Assembly: GCA_024742935.1 (NCBI GenBank)
Contig: JANSXN010000012.1
Coordinates: 1-53,062 of the forward strand
DNA: 53,062 nt
Reading direction: 5' to 3'
From: Flavobacteriaceae bacterium
GTDB taxonomy: Bacteria; Bacteroidota; Bacteroidia; Flavobacteriales; Flavobacteriaceae
Shown here: piece by piece, positions 42,690 to 50,831 of the stretch
How positions within the stretch are numbered: position 1 is the stretch's first letter
Layout of the letters: each line of letters starts with the position of its first letter
Made by a program: the position numbers and the translations under genes
The notes under the pieces: model-generated
Seen by the model: only the letters and a program-made list of their open reading frames with translations
What the model was told of the DNA's origin: nothing
The model's database searches: none

Positions 42690-45110
42690 ATGAGTATCTC
42701 GTCAAACTATGATGCACAAGCCGTTGAGGACAAATGGTATGGCTACTGGATGAAAAATAATTATTTTCATTCGGTGCCCAATGAGAAAACACCCTATACC
42801 ATTGTCATTCCGCCACCCAATGTTACCGGAGTATTGCACATGGGTCATATGTTGAACAATACCATTCAGGATGTATTGATACGAAGAGCACGTTTGCAGG
42901 GTTTTAACGCTTGCTGGGTTCCCGGCACAGACCACGCCTCAATTGCCACAGAAGCTAAAGTCGTGGCAAAATTAAAAGAAGAAGGTATCAATAAGGCTGA
43001 TTTAACCCGGGAGGAATTTTTGAAACACGCCTGGGAATGGACAGACAAACATGGCGGAATTATTCTTGAACAACTCAAAAAATTAGGCTGCTCCTGTGAC
43101 TGGGACCGCACCAAGTTCACTCTTGATGACGATATGTCAGCATCTGTTATAAAATCCTTTGTTGACTTGTATAACAAAGGATTGATTTACCGTGGTTTCA
43201 GAATGGTAAACTGGGATCCTGAAGCTCAAACCACCCTTTCTGATGAAGAAGTGATTTTTGAAGAACAACAAGGGAAACTATACTTTATAAAATATAAAAT
43301 TGAAGGTAGTGAAGATTCACTAACCATTGCTACCACTCGTCCTGAAACCATTTTAGGAGACACTGCCATCTGTATCAACCCAAATGATGAGCGATTCACT
43401 CATCTTAAAGGGAAAAAGGCGATTGTACCCATTGCAAACCGTGTGATTCCCATTATTGAAGACGACTATGTTGATATGGAGTTTGGTACGGGTTGCTTAA
43501 AAGTAACACCGGCTCATGATGAAAACGATAAAATACTGGGAGATAAGCACCAATTAGAGATTATTGACATTTTAAACCCAAACGGAACTTTGAACTCTTT
43601 TGGTTTGCATTATGAAGGTAAAGACCGTTTTGAGGTTAGAAAGCAAATCGTCAAAGAGCTCGAAGAAAAAGGGCATATTTTGAAAATTGAGGATTATCTT
43701 AATAAAGTGGGGACCAGTGAGCGCACCAAAGCGGTCATTGAACCTCGCCTTAGTGATCAGTGGTTTTTGAATATGGAAGAACTCGTAAAACCTGCAATCA
43801 AAGCAGTACTTGAAACCGAAGAAGTCAAACTTTTTCCTAAAAAGTTTGACAATACCTACCGTCACTGGATGGAAAATATAAGAGACTGGAATATCTCACG
43901 TCAATTATGGTGGGGACAGCAAATTCCGGCGTTTTATTTTGGTGATGGTAAAGACGATTTTGTGGTGGCCGCCACTAAGGAAGAAGCCCTTTTGCTTGCG
44001 CGAAAAAAATCCGGAAATGAAAATCTTTCTGAAAATGAACTCACTCAAGACCCTGATGCCCTTGATACCTGGTTTTCATCCTGGTTATGGCCTATGAGTG
44101 TTTTTGGAGGTATTCTTGACCCTGAAAATGAAGAATTCAAATACTATTATCCCACAAATGATCTGGTTACCGGACCTGATATTTTATTTTTCTGGGTTGC
44201 CAGAATGATTATTGCCGGCTATGAATACACCGGAAAGCGACCCTTTGAAAATGTATATTTAACAGGACTTGTGAGAGATAAGCAACGCCGCAAAATGTCA
44301 AAATCTCTGGGCAACTCGCCGGATGCTTTGGGACTCATAGAACACTATGGAGCAGACGGTGTGCGGGTAGGATTACTTTTAAGCGCCTCTGCAGGGAACG
44401 ACTTGCTTTTTGATGAACAACTGTGTAGTCAGGGAAAAGGCTTTGCAAACAAAATTTGGAATGCCTTCAGGCTTGTTGAAGGTTGGGAAATAGCAGAAAT
44501 CCCACAACCTGATTATGCAAATAAGGCTTTGGCCTGGTACAATGCCAAGTTGCAAAATACACTTATTGAAATTGAAGATCACTTCAGTAAATACAGAATT
44601 AGTGATGCATTGATGGCTACTTACAAGCTGGTTTGGGATGATTTTTGTTCCTGGTTGCTTGAAATGGTCAAACCCGCTTTTGGTCAGCCCATTGACAGGA
44701 AAACCTTTGACGCCGTGATTGATGCTTTGGAAAATAATCTACGATTGTTACATCCTTATATGCCGTTTTTAACTGAAGAAATCTGGCAAAGCATTAAAGA
44801 GAGAACTCCTGAAGAAGCATTGATTATCAATCATTGGCCGGAAGCGACCTCTTTTGAAAAGTCCTTGATTTCAGACTTTGAGATTGCTGCCGAAGTAATT
44901 TCAGGAATAAGAACGATTAGAAAGGAAAAAAATATTTCATTTAAAGACACGATTAATCTTTCAGTAATGAATGCTGAAGGTTTTAGTGCAGCTTTTGATT
45001 CCATCATTTCGAAACTTGGAAATATAGAATCACTCAGTTATGTTGATGAAAAAGTAACCGGAGCTTTGAGTTTCAGAGTAAAATCAAATGAATATTTTAT
45101 TCCTGTTTAA
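42690..45110 (+). CDS. valS: Valine-tRNA ligase, truncated by a premature stop (lacks the C-terminal arm)
   Basis: An 806-residue class I synthetase charging tRNA-Val. HMGH (50-53) and KMSKS (535-539) signatures, the CP1 editing domain ([30 protein letters not shown]) and the anticodon-binding helices are intact. The frame ends at TAA 45108-45110, right after SNEYFIPV. Reading on in the same frame, GAIIVEEVIEKLDAELIYTQ and 50 more residues give a normal ValS C-terminal coiled-coil arm and its natural stop at 45320. A full protein would have 876 codons, so this looks like a GAA-to-TAA nonsense change (or a base-call error). The catalytic core is complete, so activity is probably reduced rather than lost. 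Confidence 0.93.
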   Translation: MSISSNYDAQAVEDKWYGYWMKNNYFHSVPNEKTPYTIVIPPPNVTGVLHMGHMLNNTIQDVLIRRARLQGFNACWVPGTDHASIATEAKVVAKLKEEGINKADLTREEFLKHAWEWTDKHGGIILEQLKKLGCSCDWDRTKFTLDDDMSASVIKSFVDLYNKGLIYRGFRMVNWDPEAQTTLSDEEVIFEEQQGKLYFIKYKIEGSEDSLTIATTRPETILGDTAICINPNDERFTHLKGKKAIVPIANRVIPIIEDDYVDMEFGTGCLKVTPAHDENDKILGDKHQLEIIDILNPNGTLNSFGLHYEGKDRFEVRKQIVKELEEKGHILKIEDYLNKVGTSERTKAVIEPRLSDQWFLNMEELVKPAIKAVLETEEVKLFPKKFDNTYRHWMENIRDWNISRQLWWGQQIPAFYFGDGKDDFVVAATKEEALLLARKKSGNENLSENELTQDPDALDTWFSSWLWPMSVFGGILDPENEEFKYYYPTNDLVTGPDILFFWVARMIIAGYEYTGKRPFENVYLTGLVRDKQRRKMSKSLGNSPDALGLIEHYGADGVRVGLLLSASAGNDLLFDEQLCSQGKGFANKIWNAFRLVEGWEIAEIPQPDYANKALAWYNAKLQNTLIEIEDHFSKYRISDALMATYKLVWDDFCSWLLEMVKPAFGQPIDRKTFDAVIDALENNLRLLHPYMPFLTEEIWQSIKERTPEEALIINHWPEATSFEKSLISDFEIAAEVISGIRTIRKEKNISFKDTINLSVMNAEGFSAAFDSIISKLGNIESLSYVDEKVTGALSFRVKSNEYFIPV

Positions 45111-45320
45111 GGAGCAATTATTGTGGAAGAAGTAATTGAAAAGTTGGATGCAGAACTCATATACACCCAAGGATTTTTAAAATCGGTTCAAGGTAAATTG
45201 GCAAATGAACGATTTGTCAATAATGCACCTGAGGCGGTTATCACTTCCGAAAGAAAAAAAGAAGCCGATGCGCTGGCAAAAATTAATACTTTGAAGGAGA
45301 GTATTGCGGGGTTGCGGTAA
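45111..45320 (+). pseudogene. valS: Detached C-terminal coiled-coil arm of valine-tRNA ligase
   Basis: Seventy in-frame codons less the stop, directly after the valS stop. Content: VEEVIEKLDAELIYTQGF, then VQGKLANERFVNNAPEAV and ERKKEADALAKINTLKESI, i.e. the Val_tRNA-synt_C arm, which binds the tRNA elbow and stabilises the complex. A GTG at 45123 could restart translation 12 bases past the stop, making a separate 65-residue peptide, but this is speculative. The sequence is undamaged, indicating a very recent split or a sequencing error. Confidence 0.85.
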
Positions 45321-45337
45321 TTTTCAAACCAAATTGA

Positions 45338-45369
45338 AATCAAGATTTTTTTGGAATCTTTTATTGATT
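45338..45369 (+). terminator. Possible terminator after valS
   Basis: AAGATT (45342-45347) and AATCTT (45355-45360) form a short stem, extended imperfectly by AATC/GATT. T-rich sequence follows. Weak. Confidence 0.35.
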
Positions 45370-45385
45370 TTTAAAGTTTGAAAAC

Positions 45386-45474
45386 GTCTCGAATAAAAAC
45401 AGTGTGAGCGGGCGAGCTTGGTTGTCTGCAGGACAATCCGTTAAGCTAGCGAGCAATGTTATTTGATTTGAGAC
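45386..45474. repeat. 89-base imperfect palindrome in the valS-orphan gene gap
   Basis: Outer arms GTCTCGAATAAAAAC (45386-45400) and GTTATTTGATTTGAGAC (45458-45474) are near complements. Inner arms (about 45406-45426 and 45432-45454) share GC[G/T]AGCTT and a GG-TTGTC block and meet around a CTGCAG-like centre (TTGTC-TGCAG-GACAA). The inside is clearly more GC-rich than its surroundings. It could be a long hairpin, an attC-like site or the remnant of a mobile element. Confidence 0.55.
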
Positions 45475-45518
45475 TGATTTAGCATTGTTTTTATATGTTG
45501 TTAGCAGATGGTTCTTCT

Positions 45519-45992
45519 TTAAATATTAGATTTGAACAATTCCTTGGCTTTTATGAAAATATCTATTTCTTCAAGGTCATAATTTTCTATTGAAGGGTAA
45601 ATTAATTTTTCTTTGTCATAATAGAATTTCTTTTTTATTATTTTTTCACCCTTTTCAAGTATGGAATAGGACTCTGCATATATAAGTTTAAAATCGGAAT
45701 AGTAATAGTTGAAATATTCTTCAGAGTCGCTTTGTTTATATCCGATACGTAATATTTGATCAGAATTCCTTAATACTCTAATTTGAATATTAATTGGTTT
45801 TGTTGGCTTGCCATCAATTCTGCTATGCGCAAGAATAATTTCCAAATTTTTAATTTCCTCTTGGTTATAGCTAGAAATACTGTCAGCAAATTGTATTTGG
45901 GATTCGATCAGTTTTATCTTGTTTAAAACCCCATTATTGTTTTGGCCAAATATAAATATTGGAAATAACAGTAAGATAATTATTGTTTTCAT
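45519..45992 (-). CDS. Hypothetical secreted protein (orphan)
   Basis: A 157-residue protein with a clear signal peptide (MKTIIILLLFPIFIFGQ, cut after FGQ). The mature protein is rich in Ile, Tyr and Lys, with helix (NKIKLIESQIQFADSI) then strands; I do not recognise a domain. It is very AT-rich and sits between two gaps with unusual short inverted sequences (TGTTAGCAG at 45499-45507 and CTGCCAACA at 46027-46035) and next to the 89-base palindrome. This suggests an accessory gene gained as a small cassette, though no integrase is nearby. Confidence 0.65.
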   Translation of the reverse strand: MKTIIILLLFPIFIFGQNNNGVLNKIKLIESQIQFADSISSYNQEEIKNLEIILAHSRIDGKPTKPINIQIRVLRNSDQILRIGYKQSDSEEYFNYYYSDFKLIYAESYSILEKGEKIIKKKFYYDKEKLIYPSIENYDLEEIDIFIKAKELFKSNI

Positions 45993-46080
45993 TTACTAAC
46001 AGTTATATGTTATTTTTATCGACTTGCTGCCAACATTAGTATAACCCTAACATTTATTCCAGATATTTTAGATTTTTATT

Positions 46081-48360
46081 CTACCGCACCACAAATTTTA
46101 TTTTTTGGTTCACATGTTCTTTTGAAATGGAAAGAATATACAAACCACTGCTCACATTAATGGGGATAGTGGTTCTGTTTTCTAAGGTTTTGGTTTCTTT
46201 AAAAATTACTTTTCCGGTGAGATCAACGATTTGAAGTTCGGCATTTTCTAAAGAACCCAGCAACACAAGTTGGTCATTGATGGGATTGTTTTCAAGTAGT
46301 AATCTTATAGGATTAAACGTTTCAGTTGAAAGTGGGTCTATAAAGATCTCGTCTCTTGCAAAATCAACATTTTCCTGTGTCAATGTTACGTGTTGTTCAT
46401 TGCTATCAGGAATGTAAAAGGCATCAAAAACATTGATATCACTTTCGTTTACAGGGGCATACCAGTCGTTTGTGGTGGTGATTGCCAACGAACTCAAGGT
46501 GGGTATAAAATCAAATGCATCAATATTGAGGTTGTCTAAAAATTCAATTAATATGGGGTTGTTACCTGCACCAGCAGCCAAACCGGCAATATCAAACTGA
46601 CCGCCAGGGGCACTGTCGAGTCCTGCAGAAGAAGCCGGTGACATAGCAAAGGCTTCACTTTCGTCAACAGTTATCCAAACTACAATTTGAATTTGACTTC
46701 TTATTCTGCTAACTCTTATGGTTTGTGAAGCAGGAGGGGTAAAATACAATTCGATGAGAGCACGTGTGCTTCCTCCGGGGCCATCGGGATAAAAGGTCCA
46801 GTCAATCACGTTCATACCGGGAGTGCCGGTAGTCTCGCCTGAGCCGCTTCCGTTTGAGATTGCTATATTTCTGGTGTCTTGAGGGTAACCCAAGGCATCG
46901 AGTTCGTTTTGAAAGTCGGTTCTAAAGTTGGGAGCACCGGTGGGCAAAACGATTGTAGGGTCAAACTCTACCGGGTCACCGGGTAATAAATGACCGTCAA
47001 GATGGTCTAACAACATTTGACTTGCAGCCGGATTGCGCAAAAGACCGTTTACTAAATCCTGAAAAGCCACATCACCCACGGGACCAAAAGCGATGTAGTT
47101 TAACAAATGCTGAAACCCGATGGGCACATTAGCTCCCAAATGAGGTGCGTCAAAAGACAACCAAAGACGGGTATCGTGTTCAAGACTGTTCTGTTCCATA
47201 TAAGCAAGTGCATATCTTGAGATAAGTCCGCCCATGCTGGGTCCAATAATAACAAGTTCTTCATCACCCACTTTTTGAGCGTTAATTTCATTGATAAGTT
47301 CAACCAGGATAAAAGCATTTCGTTGAATAAAATCTGCACCGCCGTCGATGACCTCACTTCCGTTTCGGATATAAGTCGGAAAGTTTAAAATCACCACGTC
47401 ATAGCCCAAATCCCTGGCTTCATCAGCCAGATTTTCTGTTCCGTTGTTAAAGTTCATTAAATCATAAACGGCGGTAATGTCACGTGTGTCGCCCGGGTCA
47501 AAACCGTCAATGATGATGATGGGTTTATCAAGAATTCCATCTACATTGTCAACAAAGATTTGAAATTCTCCAATCCCGGTGTAGGCCTGGCTTTCACCAA
47601 AACCTTGATAAGGAATTGTGGACTCTATGGGTTGAATAGCGCCGGCATTTCGGGCGTTGTAATCTGCTGTGCTTTTGGAAATATTGATGGAAGAATACAA
47701 AAGCAGCTCTTCGTTGTTTTCCAAAGTGATTTTGAATGTAATGGGTTTGTCACCTTCAGAATTGAAATGTATGGTTTTTGATTGATTGGGGGAGATATTT
47801 TCAAATCCATTATTGTTAAAATCGACTAGAATGTTTTGTATTTGGAAGTTTGTTGTGTTGAAAATTAATGATTCCGGAAAGCTGAATGTAACACTAAGTC
47901 CTTTGTGGCTTTCAACCAAAGGAGCCCCTAAATGAACTTTATAGCTGTCAAAATGATGTCTCTGCAACGGTTGGTTTAAATGAAGATTACCTTCTGTATT
48001 GACAGTTATATAACCTTCATCGAAAGCAGAAGTATTAATCTTTTGTATTTCTGAAATCACAATACTTAGAAGCACTTGATTGTTTAAAAATGCCTGTTTT
48101 TTTTGTTCTTTTATGTTGTTGTACTCGGGAAATTTATTGAAATAATCTGCTCTGGAGAGTTCAGAAAGCGCTTGAGTCATTTTGTTTCCGGTGGTAAAAG
48201 ATGTTTCAGAAGTTAAGTCTGCTATTGGATACACACGGTCATACAATATACCCGAGGTGATTTGTGATTTGTCGAGAGAATTGAAAAAATCAGGCTGCAA
48301 ATTTTGAGCTGAAATAAAAAGTGGAAAGAGAAGAACAATTAAAAAGTAAAGCTTTTTCAT
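46081..48360 (-). CDS. T9SS-exported alpha/beta-hydrolase (lipase/esterase-like) protein
   Basis: A 759-residue secreted protein. Signal peptide (cut after ISAQ); N-terminal region rich in beta strands; then an alpha/beta-hydrolase core with IIIDGFDPGD, a nucleophile elbow GPSMGG (S375) inside LVIIGPSMGGLISRYALAY and a likely Asp/His set further on. The last 75 residues form a T9SS sorting domain (FNPIRLLLENNPINDQLVLLG to SGLYILSISKEHVNQKIKFVV). It most probably hydrolyses esters at the cell surface, but the substrate is not predictable. Transcribed minus; the orphan gene lies 88 bases beyond its stop. Confidence 0.83.
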   Translation of the reverse strand: MKKLYFLIVLLFPLFISAQNLQPDFFNSLDKSQITSGILYDRVYPIADLTSETSFTTGNKMTQALSELSRADYFNKFPEYNNIKEQKKQAFLNNQVLLSIVISEIQKINTSAFDEGYITVNTEGNLHLNQPLQRHHFDSYKVHLGAPLVESHKGLSVTFSFPESLIFNTTNFQIQNILVDFNNNGFENISPNQSKTIHFNSEGDKPITFKITLENNEELLLYSSINISKSTADYNARNAGAIQPIESTIPYQGFGESQAYTGIGEFQIFVDNVDGILDKPIIIIDGFDPGDTRDITAVYDLMNFNNGTENLADEARDLGYDVVILNFPTYIRNGSEVIDGGADFIQRNAFILVELINEINAQKVGDEELVIIGPSMGGLISRYALAYMEQNSLEHDTRLWLSFDAPHLGANVPIGFQHLLNYIAFGPVGDVAFQDLVNGLLRNPAASQMLLDHLDGHLLPGDPVEFDPTIVLPTGAPNFRTDFQNELDALGYPQDTRNIAISNGSGSGETTGTPGMNVIDWTFYPDGPGGSTRALIELYFTPPASQTIRVSRIRSQIQIVVWITVDESEAFAMSPASSAGLDSAPGGQFDIAGLAAGAGNNPILIEFLDNLNIDAFDFIPTLSSLAITTTNDWYAPVNESDINVFDAFYIPDSNEQHVTLTQENVDFARDEIFIDPLSTETFNPIRLLLENNPINDQLVLLGSLENAELQIVDLTGKVIFKETKTLENRTTIPINVSSGLYILSISKEHVNQKIKFVVR

Positions 48361-48426
48361 AAGTTGAATTTTTTAGATACCCGAATATAAGGATATTAAA
48401 TCAAATTTGAATTCATTTAAAATAAA

Positions 48427-48453
48427 AATGTCTGGCTTTAAAAGCCAGACATT
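48427..48453 (-). terminator. Rho-independent terminator of the tlpA-DUF6029 operon
   Basis: A 12-base stem, AATGTCTGGCTT with AAGCCAGACATT around a TAA loop. Read on the minus strand it is followed by T-rich sequence, and it sits 24 bases past the DUF6029 stop. Confidence 0.82.
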
Positions 48454-48476
48454 CGTTATGAAATAAAATTTTTAAA

Positions 48477-50129
48477 TTAAAAAGAGACTGCAAGATTCAT
48501 TGAGAATCCTGTATTTTCAGGAACAAGTCTGCAAACTCCTCCAACACAAATCAAACCGCCACGTTGACGGCCATAGTTTAAAGCAAGTCTTGTTCTTCCT
48601 TTGGTGTAACTTCCGCCGACATTGTAGTAGTGAATTTCATCATCACCTCCATAATTCCACGAGTCTGTTACATAAACTCCTAAACGTGGTGAGAAGTTGT
48701 ATTCAAGCAAAGTTGCAGCCCAGTTTTTTCGGTCATCATCTGTCCATAAGTGTTGTAATTCAAAACGCAGTGCTTTTCCACCACCTAGGCGGTAAGTATG
48801 TTCAAGTACTGCGATATTTGCAAGTATATCATCAATTGCAAGCGGGCTACCATCTGTTATTCCTTTGTCAATTATGACATTGTTGTATGTGTAAATTCCG
48901 CTTAGATTTTCAGTCCATCTTTTTCTTATTTCGGTAGAAAACTCTCTGAAGTAGCGGTCTCCATCCATACCAATAAACTCGGATTTATAACCATTGTTTT
49001 CTACATCAAATTCAGCATCAAGGCCGGCCCAGTAGGCAAAATTCATACTTATTTTTGTACCATATTTTCCGCCAAGTGGAGTGTCTTTTTCAAAAGTGTA
49101 AAACCCATCAATTTGGGCTCCCATTTCACCGGCTTGTGTTTGAGTTTCTGTTATAAGTAAACGAGCCTGGGGGTTGTAAACATAGATGTTTGTTAATTGA
49201 TAGTCGTGTTGTTTTGTAAGCCCGGGAACATAGTTAATCAACTCCTGATTAAATTCATTTCCTTCTGCAAAGCGGTCTGCATAAAAACTAAAATTTTCAA
49301 TGCGCCTTAATGCAGCATTGATGCCAAGGCCCCTTTGAGAATAGCCCAAATTTAACAAAATAGCCGAGCCTTTGTAAAGTTCTTCATTGTTTGTTATGAC
49401 GCCTTCGTTGACTAGAACGTCTGGTTCTTTGTGGATAGCTTCAAAGCCTGCTGTAAAACTTTTGTATAACAAGTCAATTCTTCCTGAATAAGCATTGACA
49501 GCAGAGGGTAAATTTAAACTACCAAGATTATCCTGGTATCTGCCAACATAGCTTCCACCTAGGTCTAAAAATAAATCATCAACTTCCAGGATTTGACCCA
49601 AGTCTAATATGGCATCAACTCCTTGAGTTACCCCGGCTGAGGTTTCAAAACCATTGCGCTGCTCACCATAAACACCCATTAAATGTAGGTAGTCTGTGGG
49701 AGAAAATTTAACCCTTACTCCTTTTAGAGCATTGTTCAAACCCAATTGCCTGTCTTCCCAGAATCTCAAGATCAAACCACTTCCAAACTGTTCATAAAGG
49801 TATCCTGCGGTGATATCAAGAGATTCATGTTTGAAATTCAGATAGTAAGTGCCAATACCATTTCCTTCAAGATTTGGTGCATAGCCCAAAAGTGGAACTG
49901 GAAGGTAGGATTCATATTGAATACCGGCAGTAAATTTTCCTAAATTATAGTTTAAAGTAAGATAATTGTTTGCACGAAAGCGCTCTTGGGGTGCCAGAAT
50001 ATCTAAGCCTTCATCATCCTGAAGCCATTGTGAATTTGATTCAAATCCACCAAAAAAAATTCCGGAATCTTGAGATAGTAAAGCGTAAGTAGAGAATATG
50101 CAAAAAATTGCCACCAATGTTTTTTTCAT
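48477..50129 (-). CDS. DUF6029 family outer-membrane protein
   Basis: A 550-residue protein with signal peptide (cut after LLSQ) and a long run of amphipathic beta strands ending in Phe (SMNLAVSF), typical of an outer-membrane barrel. GYLYEQFGSGLILRFWEDRQLGLNNALKGV and IHYYNVGGSYTKGRTRLALNYGRQRGGL match DUF6029. It starts 30 bases downstream of the TlpA-like gene, in one operon. The C-terminal GLICVGGVCRLVP holds two cysteines, possibly a disulfide. Function unknown. Confidence 0.84.
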   Translation of the reverse strand: MKKTLVAIFCIFSTYALLSQDSGIFFGGFESNSQWLQDDEGLDILAPQERFRANNYLTLNYNLGKFTAGIQYESYLPVPLLGYAPNLEGNGIGTYYLNFKHESLDITAGYLYEQFGSGLILRFWEDRQLGLNNALKGVRVKFSPTDYLHLMGVYGEQRNGFETSAGVTQGVDAILDLGQILEVDDLFLDLGGSYVGRYQDNLGSLNLPSAVNAYSGRIDLLYKSFTAGFEAIHKEPDVLVNEGVITNNEELYKGSAILLNLGYSQRGLGINAALRRIENFSFYADRFAEGNEFNQELINYVPGLTKQHDYQLTNIYVYNPQARLLITETQTQAGEMGAQIDGFYTFEKDTPLGGKYGTKISMNFAYWAGLDAEFDVENNGYKSEFIGMDGDRYFREFSTEIRKRWTENLSGIYTYNNVIIDKGITDGSPLAIDDILANIAVLEHTYRLGGGKALRFELQHLWTDDDRKNWAATLLEYNFSPRLGVYVTDSWNYGGDDEIHYYNVGGSYTKGRTRLALNYGRQRGGLICVGGVCRLVPENTGFSMNLAVSF

Positions 50130-50159
50130 AATAAGTTTTTTTGTTGGTTTGCTTGGGGA

Positions 50160-50642
50160 TTATTTGGAGTTTTTCACGACTTTGTCATACAATTCATCTT
50201 CTGCACCTGGCGTATATCCTGAATGTCTGTAAAGAATTTTATTGTTTTTAACAACCATCGTTAGAGGAACTGTAGCGGCGCCAAGTACTCTCCTTAAGTC
50301 ATTGTTTGTGTCGAGTAGAAATTCATAATCCCAGCTTTTTCCATTAATCATAGGTCTCACTCTTCTGACGCTTCTGGCATCATCAACAGAGATTGCATAA
50401 AGTTTTACATTGGTTTCATCTTTCCATTGCTCCCATACTTCACTAATAGCGTCAAGTTCATTAATGCAGGGTACACACCAGGTTGCCCATAGCGAAACGA
50501 TAACAATTTGATCGTTTTTTGAAATATCCTGAATGTTTACGTCTGTTCCGTCAAGATTTTTTAAGGTCATATCAGGTAGCTCGTTTTGAGCAAAGGAATT
50601 CAGAAAAAAGAAGGTTACAAAAAGGGAAAATAGAACTTTCAT
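50160..50642 (-). CDS. TlpA-like secreted thioredoxin-family protein
   Basis: A 160-residue periplasmic thioredoxin-fold protein. Signal peptide (cut after SFAQ), then LPDMTLKNLDG and the redox-active WATWCVPC (C56, C59), and the cis-Pro loop in AATVPLTMVV. TlpA-like reductases keep particular periplasmic cysteines reduced or take part in disulfide exchange. The tight link with DUF6029 and a divergent Omp28-type protein that itself has a CxxC motif suggests partners in one envelope redox task (inference). Confidence 0.9.
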   Translation of the reverse strand: MKVLFSLFVTFFFLNSFAQNELPDMTLKNLDGTDVNIQDISKNDQIVIVSLWATWCVPCINELDAISEVWEQWKDETNVKLYAISVDDARSVRRVRPMINGKSWDYEFLLDTNNDLRRVLGAATVPLTMVVKNNKILYRHSGYTPGAEDELYDKVVKNSK

Positions 50643-50785
50643 AGTTTAGAAATGTATTAGATTTGAAAAGCAATATTAACAATATAAATTTTAAAATTTA
50701 AATAAAATCAAAATTTTATTTAGAAATCTAACTAATAAATCCAAAATGAATAATGTTAAATTTTCTTTAATTTATTTATAAATAT

Positions 50786-50793
50786 TATATTTG
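50786..50793 (+). promoter_or_regulatory. -7 promoter element for the Omp28-like gene
   Basis: TATATTTG matches TAnnTTTG exactly, 38 bases before ATG 50832, in a very AT-rich gap (50643-50831) that otherwise shows nothing I can name. Confidence 0.55.
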
Positions 50794-50831
50794 AAAATTA
50801 TTCTAACGAAAAAACTTAAAAACTAACAATT

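Noticed and set aside
45108-45110. Programmed recoding (selenocysteine/pyrrolysine or planned readthrough) of the valS stop
   Set aside because: The codon is TAA, not TGA or TAG, and no structured element is obvious just downstream; a nonsense mutation or base-call error is simpler.
45386-45510. Integron attC site next to the orphan gene
   Set aside because: The hairpin layout is suggestive, but no canonical GTTRRRY/RYYYAAC box pair was found (GTTAGCA does not fit) and no integrase lies in the window, so it is reported only as a palindrome.
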